This document shows positions 56,201 through 64,000 of a stretch of 64,000 nt of DNA, in pieces. The translations under genes were made by a program, and so were the position numbers. The notes under the pieces were generated by a model. That model worked only from the letters and a program-made list of their open reading frames with translations. It was not told the origin of the DNA and did no database searches. The stretch comes from Bufo bufo (taxonomy: Eukaryota; Chordata; Amphibia; Anura; Bufonidae): the NCBI RefSeq assembly GCF_905171765.1, contig NC_053390.1, positions 209,069,359 through 209,133,358 on the forward strand. The letters are read 5' to 3'. Numbering within the stretch: the first letter of the stretch is position 1; each line of letters begins with the position of its first letter.

Positions 56201-57765
56201 GTTTATCTGGCGTTCAATATACTAGATACAGTTAGGCCTGCGTTTCATACATCTGGAATTAGCAAACTAATGTGCTGGGGTTGGGAAAACATATATGTAC
56301 CCATACTAGAATCTGTCAAAGAAAGCGGTACTCACATATAACAGTCATTCCATCTGTAATCCATACAGTCAAAAGACTGAAAGTATTCCAGTGAGGGAAT
56401 TTTTTTTATTTAAAAAAGGCCAAGTTAGTTTATCTGGCGTTCAATATACTAGATACAGTTAGGCCTGCGTTTCATACATCTGGAATTAGCAAACTAATGT
56501 GCTGGGGTTGGGAAAACATATATGTACCCATACTAGAATCTGTCAAAGAAAGCGGTACTCACATATAACAGTCATTCCATCTGTAATCCATACAGTCAAA
56601 AGACTGAAAGTATTCCAGTGAGGGAATTTTTTTTATTTAAAAAAGGCCAAGTTAGTTTATCTGGCGTTCAATATACTAGATACAGTTAGGCCTGCGTTTC
56701 ATACATCTGGAATTAGCAAACTAATGTGCTGGGGTTGGGAAAACATATATGTACCCATACTAGAATCTGTCAAAGAAAGCGGTACTCACATATAACAGTC
56801 ATTCCATCTGTAATTAATACAGTCAAAAGACTGAAAGTATTCCAGTGAGGGAATTTTTTTTTTATTTAAAAAAGGCCAAGTTAGTTTATCTGGCGTTCAA
56901 TATACTAGATACAGTTAGGCCTGCGTTTCATACATCTGGAATTAGCAAACTAATGTGCTGGGGTTGGGAAAACATATATGTACCCATACTAGAATCTGTC
57001 AAAGAAAGCGGTACTCACATATAACAGTCATTCCATCTGTAATCCATACAGTCAAAAGACTGAAAGTATTCCAGTGAGGGAATTTTTTTTATTTAAAAAA
57101 GGCCAAGTTAGTTTATCTGGCGTTCAATATACTAGATACAGTTAGGCCTGCGTTTCATACATCTGGAATTAGCAAACTAATGTGCTGGGGTTGGGAAAAC
57201 ATATATGTACCCATACTAGAATCTGTCAAAGAAAGCGGTACTCACATATAACAGTCATTCCATCTGTAATCCATACAGTCAAAAGACTGAAAGTATTCCA
57301 GTGAGGGAATTTTTTTTTTATTTAAAAAAGGCCAAGTTAGTTTATCTGGCGTTCAATATACTAGATACAGTTAGGCCTGCGTTTCATACATCTGGAATTA
57401 GCAAACTAATGTGCTGGGGTTGGGAAAACATATATGTACCCATACTAGAATCTGTCAAAGAAAGCGGTACTCACATATAACAGTCATTCCATCTGTAATC
57501 CATACAGTCAAAAGACTGAAAGTATTCCAGTGAGGGAATTTTTTTTATTTAAAAAAGGCCAAGTTAGTTTATCTGGCGTTCAATATACTAGATACAGTTA
57601 GGCCTGCGTTTCATACATCTGGAATTAGCAAACTAATGTGCTGGGGTTGGGAAAACATATATGTACCCATACTAGAATCTGTCAAAGAAAGCGGTACTCA
57701 CATATAACAGTCATTCCATCTGTAATCCATACAGTCAAAAGACTGAAAGTATTCCAGTGAGGGGA
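32216..57765 (+). repeat. Tandem array, about 112 copies of a ~228-bp unit
   Basis: Anchor GTCATTCCATCTGTAATCC occurs at 32441, 32668, 32897, 33124, 33351, 33580 and on to 57710, steps of 226-230. Units are nearly identical; length varies in a T run followed by ATTTAAAAAAGGCC. The first unit (32216-32440) and the last partial unit (57710-57765) are diverged, as at the edges of arrays homogenised by unequal exchange. Higher-order structure exists: alternating 8-T and 9- or 10-T units (about 455-bp dimers) and an 11-unit block repeated at exactly 2507 bp. No frame of gene size; each unit carries stops on both strands. All units have the same orientation as the transposase. Confidence 0.97.
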
Positions 57766-57772
57766 TTTTGCT

Positions 57773-57780
57773 TATAAAAA
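57773..57780 (+). promoter_or_regulatory. TATA box in front of the transposase
   Basis: TATAAAAA, at the point where the last array unit diverges (GGGGATTTTGCTTATAAAA in place of the GGGAATTTTTTTTATTTAAA of other units). It lies 46 bases before the ATG, leaving a leader of about 15 bases if used. Function inferred. Confidence 0.5.
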
Positions 57781-57818
57781 ATAATATATTTCATTGTGGT
57801 GCGAGTTGAATCGCAACA

Positions 57819-60800
57819 ATGAAGAAAAATACTATTAAGGGACGAGGACGCGGTCGTGGTGGTGTCCCTGGAGCCTCTGTTGCTGGTAGAGGACGTGGCC
57901 GTTCGGCCCCAGGCGCACACAGTAGGGAACGAACTCCCTCAACTAGCCGGCAGAATGTACCGCAATATCTCGTGGGGCCCAATGCCGCTCTTAGGATGTT
58001 AAGGCCTGAGCAGGTACAGGCATTAATCGATTGGGTGGCCGACAGTGCTTCCAGCACGTTCACCACATGGTCTTCCACCCAGTCTTCTGCGGAAAGCGCA
58101 CAGGTGGCACCTGAAAACCAAGCCCATCAGTCTGTCACATCACCCCCAAGCATATCAGGGAAACGGTCTGAGCCACAAGTTATGCAGCAGTCTCTTCTTC
58201 TGTTTGAAGACTCTGCTTCCAGGGTTTCCCAGGGGCGTCCACCTAGCCCTTCCCCAGTGGAGGAAGACATACCATGCACTGACGCACAACCACTTATGTC
58301 TCCAGATGAAGAGGACATGGGAATACCACCACAGCAGAGTCACCGACTCTCTGATGATGACGAAACACAGGTGCCCACTGCCGCGTCTTTTTGCAGTGTG
58401 CAGACTGAACAGGAGGAGGTCAGGGAGAAAGACTGGGTGGAAGACGATGCAGAGGACGATGAGGTCTTAGACCCCACATGGACTGAAGGTCGTGGCGATG
58501 ACTTTCACAGTTCAGAGGAAGAGGTAGTGGTGAGACCGAGACAACAGCGAAGCCAAAGAGGGAGCAGGGGGCCAAAGCAGACGAGCCGCCGCCCCCAGAG
58601 TTCGCCTGCTACTGGACATCGCCAACAGGGACCCAGCCCCACAAAGGCAGCTTCAAAGAGTTCCCTGGCATGGCACTTCTTTAAACAATGTCCTACCGAC
58701 AAGACCCGAGTGACTTGCACGCTCTGCCATCAGAGCCTGAGGCGAGGCATTAACGTTCTGAACCTCAGCACAACCTGCATGACCAGGCATCTACATGCAA
58801 AGCATGAACTGCAGTGGGGTACACACCTTAAAAACCAGGCACTCGCTGAGGCTCCCCCTGCTCCCTCTACCGCTGCTGCCTCGGCTTCCGCCTCGAGAGG
58901 AATGTTGCCACCTGCCGAGCAGCAAACAGAGGATGTGCCACCGACACCACCACCACCGCCACCGTCAACTAGCGTCTCCACTATATCACACAGCAGCGTT
59001 CAGCTCTCAATATCTCAAACCTTAGAGAGGAAGCGCAAATTCCCCCCGAGTCACCCTCGAGCCCTTGGCCTGAACGCCAGCATTTCTAAACTGCTGGCCT
59101 TTGAAATGCTGTCATTCCGGCTGGTGGACACAGACAGCTTCAAACAGCTGATGGCCATGGCTGTCCCGCAGTATGTGGTTCCCAGCCGCCACTACTTCTC
59201 CAAGACAGCCGTGCCTTCCCTGCACATGCAAGTGTCCGATAAAATCAAGTGTGCACTGCGCAACGCCATTTGTGGCAAGGTCCACCTAACCACAGATACG
59301 TGGACCAGTAAGCACGGCCAGGGACGCTATATCTCACTAACTGCACACTGGATGAATGTAGTGGCGGCTGGGCCCCCGGCGGACAGTTCCTTGGCGCACG
59401 TCCTTCCACCCCCTAGGATCGCAGGGCATCATTCTCTGCCTCCTGTAGCCTCCTCCTCCTACTCGGCTTCCTCCTCCACTGCTTCCACCAGCTCATCCGG
59501 TCAGCCACACACCTTCACCACCAACTTCAGCACAGCCCGGGGTAAACGTCAGCAGGCCATTCTGAAACTCATATGTTTGGGGGACAGGCCCCACACCGCA
59601 CAGGAGTTGTGGCGGGGTATTGAACAACAGACCGACGAGTGGTTTCTGCCGGTGGGCCTCAAGCCAGGCCTGGTGGTATGCGATAATGGGCGAAATCTCG
59701 TGGCAGCTCTGGGACTAGCCGGTTTGACGCACATCCCTTGCCTGGCGCATGTGCTGAACTTGGTGGTGCAGAGGTTCATTCACCACTACCCCAACATGTC
59801 AGAGCTGCTGCATAAAGTGCGGGCCGTCTGTGCGCGCTTCCGCCGTTCACATCCTGCCGCTGCTCGCCTATCTGCGCTACAGCGGAACTTCGGCCTTCCC
59901 GCTCACCGCCTCATATGCGACGTGCCCACCCGGTGGAACTCCACCTTGCACATGCTGGAGAGACTGTGCGAGCAGCAGCAGGCCATAGTGGAGTTTCAGC
60001 TGCAGCACGCTCGCGTCAGTCGTACTGCCGAACAGCACCACTTCACCACCAATGATTGGGCCTCCATGCGAGACCTGTGTGCCCTGCTGCGCTGTTTCGA
60101 GTACTCCACCAACATGGCCAGTGGCGATGACACTGTTATCAGCGTTACAATACCACTTCTATGTCTCCTTGAGAAAACACTTAGGGCAATGATGTTAGAG
60201 GAGGTGGCCCAGGTGGAGGAGGAGGAGGAGGATGAGGGCTCGTTTCTAACACTTTCGGGCCAGTCTGTTCGAAGTGGCTCAGAGGGAGGTTTGTTTAAGC
60301 AGCAGAGGACAGGTTCACAAGTCGCCAGCCAAGGCACTGTACTGGAGGACGAGGAGGAGGAGGAGGTGGAGGGGGACGAGGATGACGCAAGTTCACAGCG
60401 GGGTGGCAGCCCAGGCCCATCACTGGTGCGTGGCTGGGGGGATACGGTGGACGATGACGATACGCCTCCCACAGAGGACAGCTTGTCCTTACCCATGGGT
60501 AGCCTGGCCCACATGAGCGAATATATGCTCCAATGCCTGCGCAACGACAGCAGAGTTGCCCACGTTTTAACTTGTGCAGACTACTGGGTGGCCACCCTGC
60601 TGGATCCCCGGTATAAAGACAATGTGCCCACTTTAATTCCTGAACTGGAGCGCGACCGTAAGATGCGCGAGTACAAGCGCACGCTGATAGAGGCGCTCTT
60701 GAGAGCATTCCCACATGTCACAGGGGAACAGGTGGAAGGTGAAGGCAGAGGAGTGGCAAGTGGTCGCCAACGCAGCTGTGTCACGGCCAGCTCATCTGAG

Positions 60801-61199
60801 GGCAGGGTTAGCATGGCAGAAATGTGGAAAAGTTTTGTCTCCACGCCACAGCTATCTGCACCGACACCTGATACGGAACGTGTTAGCAGGAGGCAGCATT
60901 TCACTAACATGGTTGAACAGTATGTCTGCACACCCCTCCACATCCTGACGGATGGTTCGGCCCCATTCAACTACTGGGTTTCGAAATTGTCCACGTGGCC
61001 AGAGTTAGCATGTTATGCCTTGGAGGTGCTTTCCTGCCCGGCGGCCAGCGTTTTATCTGAACGCGTATTCAGCACGGCAGGGGGCGTCATTACTGACAAG
61101 CGCAGCCGCCTGTCCACAGCCAACGTGGACAAGCTGACCTTCATAAAGATGAACCAGGCATGGATCCCACAGGACCTGTCCCTCCCTTGTGCAGAGTAG
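57819..61199 (+). CDS. hAT transposase with BED zinc finger, 1126 aa, intact
   Basis: Single open frame; the ATG has A at -3 and an in-frame TGA four codons upstream. The N-terminus (1-40) is RG-rich (GRGRGRGG) and basic, followed by an acidic, serine-rich region to about 236 and an arginine-rich stretch (239-260). A BED-type zinc finger covers about 283-330: C300, C303, then H324 and H329 (TRHLHAKH). The catalytic core shows D493 (LTTDTWTS), D622 (VVCDNGRNLVAA), C641/H644 (PCLAHVLNLVV), PTRWNST at 704-710 and E1081 (LSERVFSTAGG) in the C-terminal hAT dimerisation region. A 100-residue acidic insert (about 795-885, poly-Glu) interrupts the helical insertion domain. Family members are usually 600-700 residues, so the ~280-residue N-terminal extension and acidic insert are unusual. 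It would act in the nucleus, binding the GTTCGGG-rich ends and moving the element with 8-bp duplications. Confidence 0.95.
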   Translation: MKKNTIKGRGRGRGGVPGASVAGRGRGRSAPGAHSRERTPSTSRQNVPQYLVGPNAALRMLRPEQVQALIDWVADSASSTFTTWSSTQSSAESAQVAPENQAHQSVTSPPSISGKRSEPQVMQQSLLLFEDSASRVSQGRPPSPSPVEEDIPCTDAQPLMSPDEEDMGIPPQQSHRLSDDDETQVPTAASFCSVQTEQEEVREKDWVEDDAEDDEVLDPTWTEGRGDDFHSSEEEVVVRPRQQRSQRGSRGPKQTSRRPQSSPATGHRQQGPSPTKAASKSSLAWHFFKQCPTDKTRVTCTLCHQSLRRGINVLNLSTTCMTRHLHAKHELQWGTHLKNQALAEAPPAPSTAAASASASRGMLPPAEQQTEDVPPTPPPPPPSTSVSTISHSSVQLSISQTLERKRKFPPSHPRALGLNASISKLLAFEMLSFRLVDTDSFKQLMAMAVPQYVVPSRHYFSKTAVPSLHMQVSDKIKCALRNAICGKVHLTTDTWTSKHGQGRYISLTAHWMNVVAAGPPADSSLAHVLPPPRIAGHHSLPPVASSSYSASSSTASTSSSGQPHTFTTNFSTARGKRQQAILKLICLGDRPHTAQELWRGIEQQTDEWFLPVGLKPGLVVCDNGRNLVAALGLAGLTHIPCLAHVLNLVVQRFIHHYPNMSELLHKVRAVCARFRRSHPAAARLSALQRNFGLPAHRLICDVPTRWNSTLHMLERLCEQQQAIVEFQLQHARVSRTAEQHHFTTNDWASMRDLCALLRCFEYSTNMASGDDTVISVTIPLLCLLEKTLRAMMLEEVAQVEEEEEDEGSFLTLSGQSVRSGSEGGLFKQQRTGSQVASQGTVLEDEEEEEVEGDEDDASSQRGGSPGPSLVRGWGDTVDDDDTPPTEDSLSLPMGSLAHMSEYMLQCLRNDSRVAHVLTCADYWVATLLDPRYKDNVPTLIPELERDRKMREYKRTLIEALLRAFPHVTGEQVEGEGRGVASGRQRSCVTASSSEGRVSMAEMWKSFVSTPQLSAPTPDTERVSRRQHFTNMVEQYVCTPLHILTDGSAPFNYWVSKLSTWPELACYALEVLSCPAASVLSERVFSTAGGVITDKRSRLSTANVDKLTFIKMNQAWIPQDLSLPCAE

Positions 61200-61344
61200 T
61201 CCTTATTAACTGCCTAAAACATGTCTTGTTGTGCTACGGGCCACTTCTTCATTTGATACAAATTTTATGAAACCCACAGTTGAATGAAACTCTTCTCTGT
61301 CTGGGCGCCGGGGCCTAACCAGATGAAAGTGGCCGGTTAAACTA

Positions 61345-62995
61345 ACGGGTGACATGAAGCCATAACCTCTGCCATGCTACCTCTGTCTTCTGTCTGGGTG
61401 CTGAGGCCTAAGTCAAATAAAGCGGTCTTCTGCTGTGCTGGGGGATATGAAGCTAATCTCTGACCTCTCTCCTCTGTCTGGGTCCAAAGGCCTAAATCAC
61501 TGAAAGAGGCCTTCTCCTGTGGTGTGTGATATGATGCCAGAATATGTGCTGTGGGGCCTCTCTCCTCTTCCTGGGTGCAGGGGTCAAATAAACTAAATTG
61601 TGGCCTACTCCTGTGGTGGTTGATATGATGCCTGATTCTCTGATGTGGAACCTCTCTCCTCTGTTTGGGTGAAGGGGTCAAAGTAACTAAATGGTGGCTT
61701 CTCCTGTGGTGGCTGATATGATGCCAGAATATGTGCTGTGGTGCCTCTCTCCTCTTCCTGGGTGCAGGGGTCAAAGTAACTAAATGGTGGCTTCTCCTGT
61801 GGTGGCTGATATGATGCCAGAATATGTGCTGTGGGGCCTCTCTCCTCTTCCTGGGTGCAGGGGTCAAAGTAACTCAATGGTGGCTTCTCCTGTGGTGGCT
61901 GATATGATGCCAGAATATGTGCTGTGGTGCCTCTCTCCTCTGTCTGGGTCCAAAGGCCTAAATCACTGAAAGAGGCCTTCTCCTGTGGTGTGTGATATGA
62001 TGCCTGAATATGTGCTGTGGTGCCTCTCTCCTCTTCCTGGGTGCGGGGGTCAAAGTAACTCAATGGTGGCTTCTCCTGTGGTGGCTGATATGATGCCAGA
62101 ATATGTGCTGTGGTGCCTCTCTCCTCTTCCTGGGTGCGGGGGTCAAAGTAACTCAATGGTGGCTTCTCCTGTGGTGGCTGATATGATGCCAGAATATGTG
62201 CTGTGGTGCCTCTCTCCTCTTCCTGGGTGCAGGGGTCAAAGTAACTAAATGGTGGCTTCTCCTGTGGTGGTTGATATGATGCCTGATTCTCTGCTGTGAA
62301 ACCTCTCTCCCCCATCTGGGTGTAGGGGTCAAAGTCTTTCAAAGTCGCCTTCTCCTGTGCTGATTGATATAAAGCTGATGGTTGTGCCATCTGACATGGT
62401 TGCCAGGGTCTGATTCAATGGGGGCCTACTCCTGTGGTGGGTGATCTAAATGCCTGATTCTCTGCTGTGAAACCTCTCTCCTCCGTCTGGGTGTAGGGGT
62501 CAAAGTCTTTCAAAGTCGCCTTCTCCTGTGCTGATTGATATGAAGCTGATGGTTGTGCCATCTGACATGGTTGCCGGGGTCCCATTAAATTGGGGCCTAC
62601 TCCTGTGGTGGGTGATCTAAATGCCTGATTCTCTGCTTTGAAACCTCTCTTCTCCGTCCGGGTGTAGGGGTCAAAGTCTGTCAAAGTCGCCTTCTCCTGT
62701 GCTGATTGATATAAAGCTTATGCTTGTGCCATCTGACATGGTTGCCGGGGTCTGATTCAATGGTGGCCTACTCCTGTGGTGGGTGATCTAAATGCCTGAT
62801 TCTCTGCTGTGTAACCTCTCTCCTCCGTCTGGGTGTAGGGGTCAAAGTAACTAAATGGTGGCCTACTCCTGTGGTGGGTGATATGATGCCTGGTTCTCTG
62901 CTGTGGGACCTCTCTCCTTTGTCTGGGTGCTGTGGTCAAAATAATAGTAAGTGACCTTCTCCATTGGTGGGTGACTTGAAGCCTGATTCTGTGCT
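61345..62995 (+). repeat. 93-bp minisatellite, about 18 copies
   Basis: GATATGATGCCAGAATATG-type words recur every 92-93 bases (about 61626, 61719, 61811, 61904 and on), together with CCTCTCTCCTC, CTGGGTG and TTCTCCTGTGGTG. Because 93 is a multiple of three, several frames stay open on both strands over hundreds of bases; they translate to a 31-residue repeat and are not supported as genes. Units at the right (62290-62800) form a longer two-unit pattern with GGTTGTGCCATCTGACATGG. Confidence 0.9.
61416..61421 (+). terminator. Polyadenylation signal
   Basis: AATAAA, 217 bases after the stop codon; the first such signal seen in sense downstream of the gene. Confidence 0.55.
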
Positions 62996-63049
62996 ATGGG
63001 ACCTCACTCCAATTAATATTGTTTAATTTTTATTTATTTTATGTTAACT

Positions 63050-63298
63050 CATCATTTCCCTATCTACATTTGTTTGCAGGGGATTTAACTACATTTTGCT
63101 GCCTTTTGCAGCCCTCTAGCCCTTTCCGGGTGTGTTTTACAGCCTTTTTAGTGCCCAAAAGTTCGGGTCCCCATTGACTTCTATGGGGTTCGGGTTCGGG
63201 ATGAAGTTCGGGTCGAGTTCGGATCCCGAACCCGAACATTTTTCGAAAGTTCGGCCGAACTCGTCGAACCCGAACATCCAGGTGTTCGCTCAACTCTA
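63050..63298 (-). repeat. Right end of the giant hAT: TIR and GTTCGGG motifs
   Basis: TIR at 63284-63298 preceded by several GTTCGGG/CCCGAAC motifs (about 63161, 63189, 63205, 63226, 63265), arranged both ways as at the left end. 63050-63150 is unique, non-coding. Confidence 0.85.
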
Positions 63299-64000
63299 AA
63301 TATGACGAATATATTCGTTATATTCCACAAAACGAAGATAATGAAGTATTCTGCATCTTCGTTTTAGCTACCTGTTCGTCATCTTCGCTAATTCTAGCAA
63401 TCATATAGGAAAGTTTACTATAGAGACAGCTAAGTTTAATTCGCTATGCGATTATATGACTGCTTTTAAAAAAAAAAAAAAATAGAATAATTATAATACC
63501 TGATAATTATTATAATTATTCTATTTATACAAAAAAAATAAAAAATAATATAATCGCATAGCGAATTAAATTTAGCTGTCTCTATAGTAAACTTTCCTAT
63601 ATGATTGCTAGAATTAGCGAAGTTGATGAATAGGTAGCTAAAACGAAGATGCAGAATACTTCGTTATCTTCGTTTTGTGGAATATGACGAATACATTCGT
63701 TATATTAGTTTTGTGGAATATGACGAATACATTCGTCATATTCGCTAATTCTACCAAGCCAACCATAGTAAACCAGGTCCAAGTTGAAATCGCAATTCGA
63801 TTAATTCAAGTTATAATAATCGAATTTCGATTTTAACTTAGCACTGCTATATTCCATATTAGGCTAGAATTAACGAATATGGAATATAGCAGTGCTAAGT
63901 TAAAATCGAAATTCGATTATTATAACTTGAATTAATCGCATTGTTATTTCAATAGGAGAGTAGCCTTTTAAAGTTAAAATCGCATATCAATCGCGATAAC
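63299..64000. repeat. Outer right arm of the giant palindrome
   Basis: Reverse complement of about 27519-28175: AACGAAGATAA, ATTCTAGCAATCATATAGG, GTTTACTATAGAGACAGC, a poly-A/T hairpin around 63470-63545, and the AT-rich hairpin at 63795-63935. From about 63952 it no longer matches the left arm. No gene. Confidence 0.8.

Larger units (their letters stand above)
31401..63298 (+). mobile_element. Complete giant hAT transposon, 31.9 kb
   Basis: Ends TAGTGTTGAGCGAAC (31401) and, inverse, TAGAGTTGAGCGAAC (63284-63298), one mismatch in 15. Both are flanked by the perfect 8-bp duplication AATATGAC (31393-31400, 63299-63306), the hAT signature. The interrupted palindrome is restored by removal. Contents in order: end with repeated GTTCGGG motifs, CCAAT/TATA promoter-like region, leader, 25.5-kb tandem array, TATA box, intact transposase, polyadenylation signal, 93-bp minisatellite, opposite end. 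Typical hAT elements are a few kilobases; here about 80% of the length is the array. An intact gene, ends and duplication suggest a young insertion. Confidence 0.92.
21036..64000 (+). mobile_element. Ty3/gypsy retrotransposon, 5' part, interrupted twice
   Basis: A 5' LTR (21036-21733) is followed by gag, protease and the start of reverse transcriptase. Pol is cut at TTAA (23252) by a 3.6-kb element, resumes at 26872, and is cut again at 27196 by the palindromic hAT-type element that runs past the window edge. The remaining pol and 3' LTR must lie beyond 64000 if they exist. The element is the oldest layer on this side and is clearly dead (start-codon loss, stops, a lost catalytic residue). 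Confidence 0.8.
27196..64000. mobile_element. Palindromic hAT-type element (outer), right end beyond window
   Basis: Begins TAGTGTTGAGCGCGAATATT inside the gypsy pol; the 8 bases before it, CTCAGCAA (27188-27195), are the predicted target duplication. From about 27519 to 63951 (omitting the inserted giant hAT) it is one near-perfect palindrome centred at about 29848; the outer parts (27196-27518, 63952 on) differ. Its first 12 bases equal those of the giant hAT, so the two are terminally related. No transposase. It is rich in AATTCG/CGAATT motifs, palindromes and a 36-bp tandem repeat. Confidence 0.75.

Noticed and set aside
32216..57765. CRISPR-like array
   Set aside because: Units are contiguous ~228-bp repeats without unique spacers, in a vertebrate transposon context; no Cas genes.
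32216..57765. Centromeric satellite
   Set aside because: The array is bounded inside hAT ends with a target duplication. I see no CENP-B-like box in the unit. Centromere role cannot be argued from sequence.
61605..62390. A 261-codon minus-strand frame with 31-residue repeats
   Set aside because: Frame stays open only because the 93-bp repeat unit lacks stops; plus-strand frames are open there as well. No domain and no start context.

Overview
The window reads as transposon-dense vertebrate genomic DNA, most likely from an anuran amphibian. I infer this from the mix of element types: Penelope-like elements with GIY-YIG endonuclease and hammerhead motifs, a Gmr1-type Ty3/gypsy element with a SCAN-like Gag, Tc1 elements, TTAA-target elements and many palindromic hAT elements. 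There is no CpG-island host gene, no tRNA or rRNA gene and no CRISPR array. I see no single-copy host gene; nearly every base belongs to a mobile element or its decay products, and most are nested inside one another.

Left part (1-19,962). A gypsy gag runs off the left edge (1-595, minus). A Penelope-like (PLE) 3' end follows, with a GIY-YIG endonuclease split by a 498-bp insertion and a nearly canonical type I hammerhead ribozyme at 2075-2120. Then come two Tc1 elements (3398-4334 palindromic and non-coding; 4341-5908 with a nearly intact transposase). A minus-strand Gmr1-type gypsy element (5913-13629) has two 593-bp LTRs and integrase placed before reverse transcriptase; a 2.7-kb TTAA-target element (8354-11074) sits inside its integrase. 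A solo gypsy LTR (13646-19923) holds a second PLE (13980-19782), which holds a 3.55-kb hAT-type element (15507-19058), which holds a further palindromic element (15934-17767).

Right part (19,963-64,000). After small MITEs, a plus-strand gypsy element begins with its 5' LTR at 21036. Its pol is cut by a 3.6-kb TTAA element (23256-26870) and again at 27196 by a palindromic hAT-type element. That palindrome is itself interrupted by the main object of the window, a 31.9-kb hAT transposon (31401-63298) with matching ends and a perfect 8-bp target duplication. It carries one intact 1126-codon transposase gene (57819-61199). The space in front of the gene is filled by about 112 copies of a ~228-bp unit in one 25.5-kb array that ends about 50 bp before the start codon, and a 93-bp minisatellite follows the gene. 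Neither gypsy 3' end nor the outer palindrome's right end lies in the window.

How the parts relate: insertion order can be read directly. On the right it runs gypsy, then TTAA element and palindromic hAT, then giant hAT. On the left it runs solo LTR, PLE, hAT, inner MITE, with the Gmr1 element and its TTAA passenger separate. The giant hAT transposase is the only visibly complete enzyme gene. Its terminal sequence is shared with the outer palindrome, so it could act on both.
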